Shown here piece by piece: positions 63,001-64,000 of a stretch of 64,000 bases of DNA. A model generated the notes under the pieces. The model had not been told where the DNA came from, made no database searches, and saw only the letters and a program-made list of their open reading frames with translations. Made by a program: the position numbers and the translations under genes. The DNA is from Brachypodius melanocephalos (Eukaryota > Chordata > Aves > Passeriformes > Pycnonotidae), in NCBI GenBank assembly GCA_013398615.1, contig VZSR01003807.1:43243898-43307897 (forward strand), read 5' to 3'. The stretch's first letter is position 1. Each line of letters begins with the position of its first letter.

Positions 63001-63764
63001 AATTTGAGTTTTTAACTCTTACAGCAGGTAGCAGAAAAAAGCACAAAGGAACCTGAGCAAAATATTTGAAGTAAAATCTACATTCAGAAGAAAATCGAGG
63101 GCATGACTCACCTGCAAAAACCAATTATTGTACATGCATAACCTTCTTTTGTTGTTGACCCACCTGACAAGTGAATGCATGGATTTAACATTAAAAAAAT
63201 ACCATGCTTAGCTTTTCATAATGAAAGTAACTAACTGAGTAAAGACAATTTGGGGGCAGGAAGGGAATGCGTTAGCTGTTGAATAACATGAAAAACAAGG
63301 TTTTGGTGTGGAGCTTCAGCAAGAAGTGCTGAAGTGTCTATGGCTGATACTTATCAGCCTGTTTGTGAAAGCATGTAATACAGGTCAGAGGTGTGCCTCT
63401 GCCAGATTTGGGTCCTTAAGGAAGAGCTTGCAAGGAAAAGTAGATGTTTTTGTGGTTTGCCTCTTTATGTCCTGCCTAAATAAATAGATGCATATATTTT
63501 AGATCTCATCTTCAGCCTCTTGGGATGAGCACTGTCTTTCTGTTCTGTGTTGGCACAATAGCTGCTCTGCTGCATGCCTGAGCTTTCTAGGAGAAACAAA
63601 TTGTGTAGAGGAACAAAGTGAAGTCTGGAAATAGCTACTAAGATGAGAATATATCACTGTATCAGGTCCCTTTGTGTGAGACTGGGACAGCTGCATTTTG
63701 CCTTTCTCAATTCCATCTGGAATTTCATGCACATGCTTCCCTAGGGATATTTTCTTTGTCACTG
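60013..63764. other. Intergenic stretch, nothing recognised
   Basis: AT-rich sequence with poly-T runs near 62553-62577 and 62800-62816. No gene model could be supported. Confidence 0.35.
62553..62577. repeat. Poly-T run (about 25 T)
   Basis: About 25 uninterrupted T. No adjacent retroposed sequence was recognised. Confidence 0.97.
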
Positions 63765-64000
63765 TGTTGTGATTTAACTCCAGGTGGCAACACAGCCCCA
63801 CATCCACTCACTCACTTTCCCCCAGTGGGATGGGGAAGAGAATCAGAAGGCTAAAAGTGAGAAAAATTGTGGGTTGAGATAGAGACAGTTTAACAGGTAA
63901 AGCAAAAGCCTCAAATGCAAGCAAAGCAAACTGAAGGATTCATTCATCAATTCCTGTGGGCAGGCAGGTGTTCAGCCATCCCCAGGACAGCAGGGCCCCA
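63765..64000 (-). mobile_element. Endogenous retrovirus LTR (antisense), cut by the window edge
   Basis: It begins TGTTGTGATTTAACTCCAGG, the complement of the LTR 3' end. It continues with CCAGTGGGATGGGGAAGAGA, TTGTGGGTTGAGATAGAGAC, AGTTTAACAGGTAAAGCAAA and CAGGCAGGTGTTCAGCCATC, in the order of the avian ERV LTR whose sense-strand relative lies at 21622-22124. It is better preserved than that copy. Sequence to the left of 63765 shows no primer-binding site on the - strand. It is therefore a 3' or solo LTR; if 3', the internal region would be to the right, outside the window. Confidence 0.85.

Noticed and set aside
1..64000. Search for CRISPR arrays, bacterial-type operons, prophages, tRNA or rRNA genes
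   Set aside because: None seen. The sequence has vertebrate nuclear character throughout, so prokaryotic system types do not apply.

Overview
The window is vertebrate nuclear DNA, most likely from a bird. Evidence: a multi-exon gene with GT-AG introns and a CpG island; several fragments of CR1 LINE in both orientations, the dominant avian interspersed repeat; LTRs of an avian-type endogenous retrovirus; long pyrimidine microsatellites; and very low gene density. The species cannot be fixed from the sequence. Two 100-base runs of N (14915-15014 and 33988-34087) are assembly gaps of conventional size.

Layout. At the left edge (176-249, + strand) is the complete hairpin of microRNA miR-30c-2, with both arms recognisable. 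From there to about 33.9 kb is AT-rich sequence without a recognisable protein gene. It holds CR1 pieces (5.27, 14.7-15.3, 21.3, 31.8 and 33.4 kb), a decayed ERV LTR with a primer-binding-site-like motif and leader (21.6-23.0 kb), a (CT)n run, a 12-bp pyrimidine minisatellite (12.78-13.02 kb) and a 26-bp palindrome containing a CArG-box sequence (6.66 kb). From 34.0 to 42.7 kb lies the one clear protein gene, OGFRL1 (opioid growth factor receptor-like 1), + strand. Seven coding exons join in frame to 467 visible codons plus stop; the start codon is lost in the second gap, inside the CpG island. A 3'UTR follows, with a first polyadenylation signal at 43312 and possible distal ones. The remaining 20 kb holds a (CCTT)n array (56.7-56.9 kb), a CR1 endonuclease relic (59.4 kb), a poly-T run, and an antisense ERV LTR that runs off the right edge.

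The most interesting points are the placement of miR-30c-2 upstream of and on the same strand as OGFRL1 (I recall the pair as convergent in human and mouse), a tandem NAGNAG acceptor at OGFRL1 exon 3, and two related ERV LTRs in opposite orientation. I saw no CRISPR, operon, tRNA or rRNA, and no convincing new biological system. Statements about human and mouse gene order, and comparisons with reference repeat or protein families, come from memory and were not searched.
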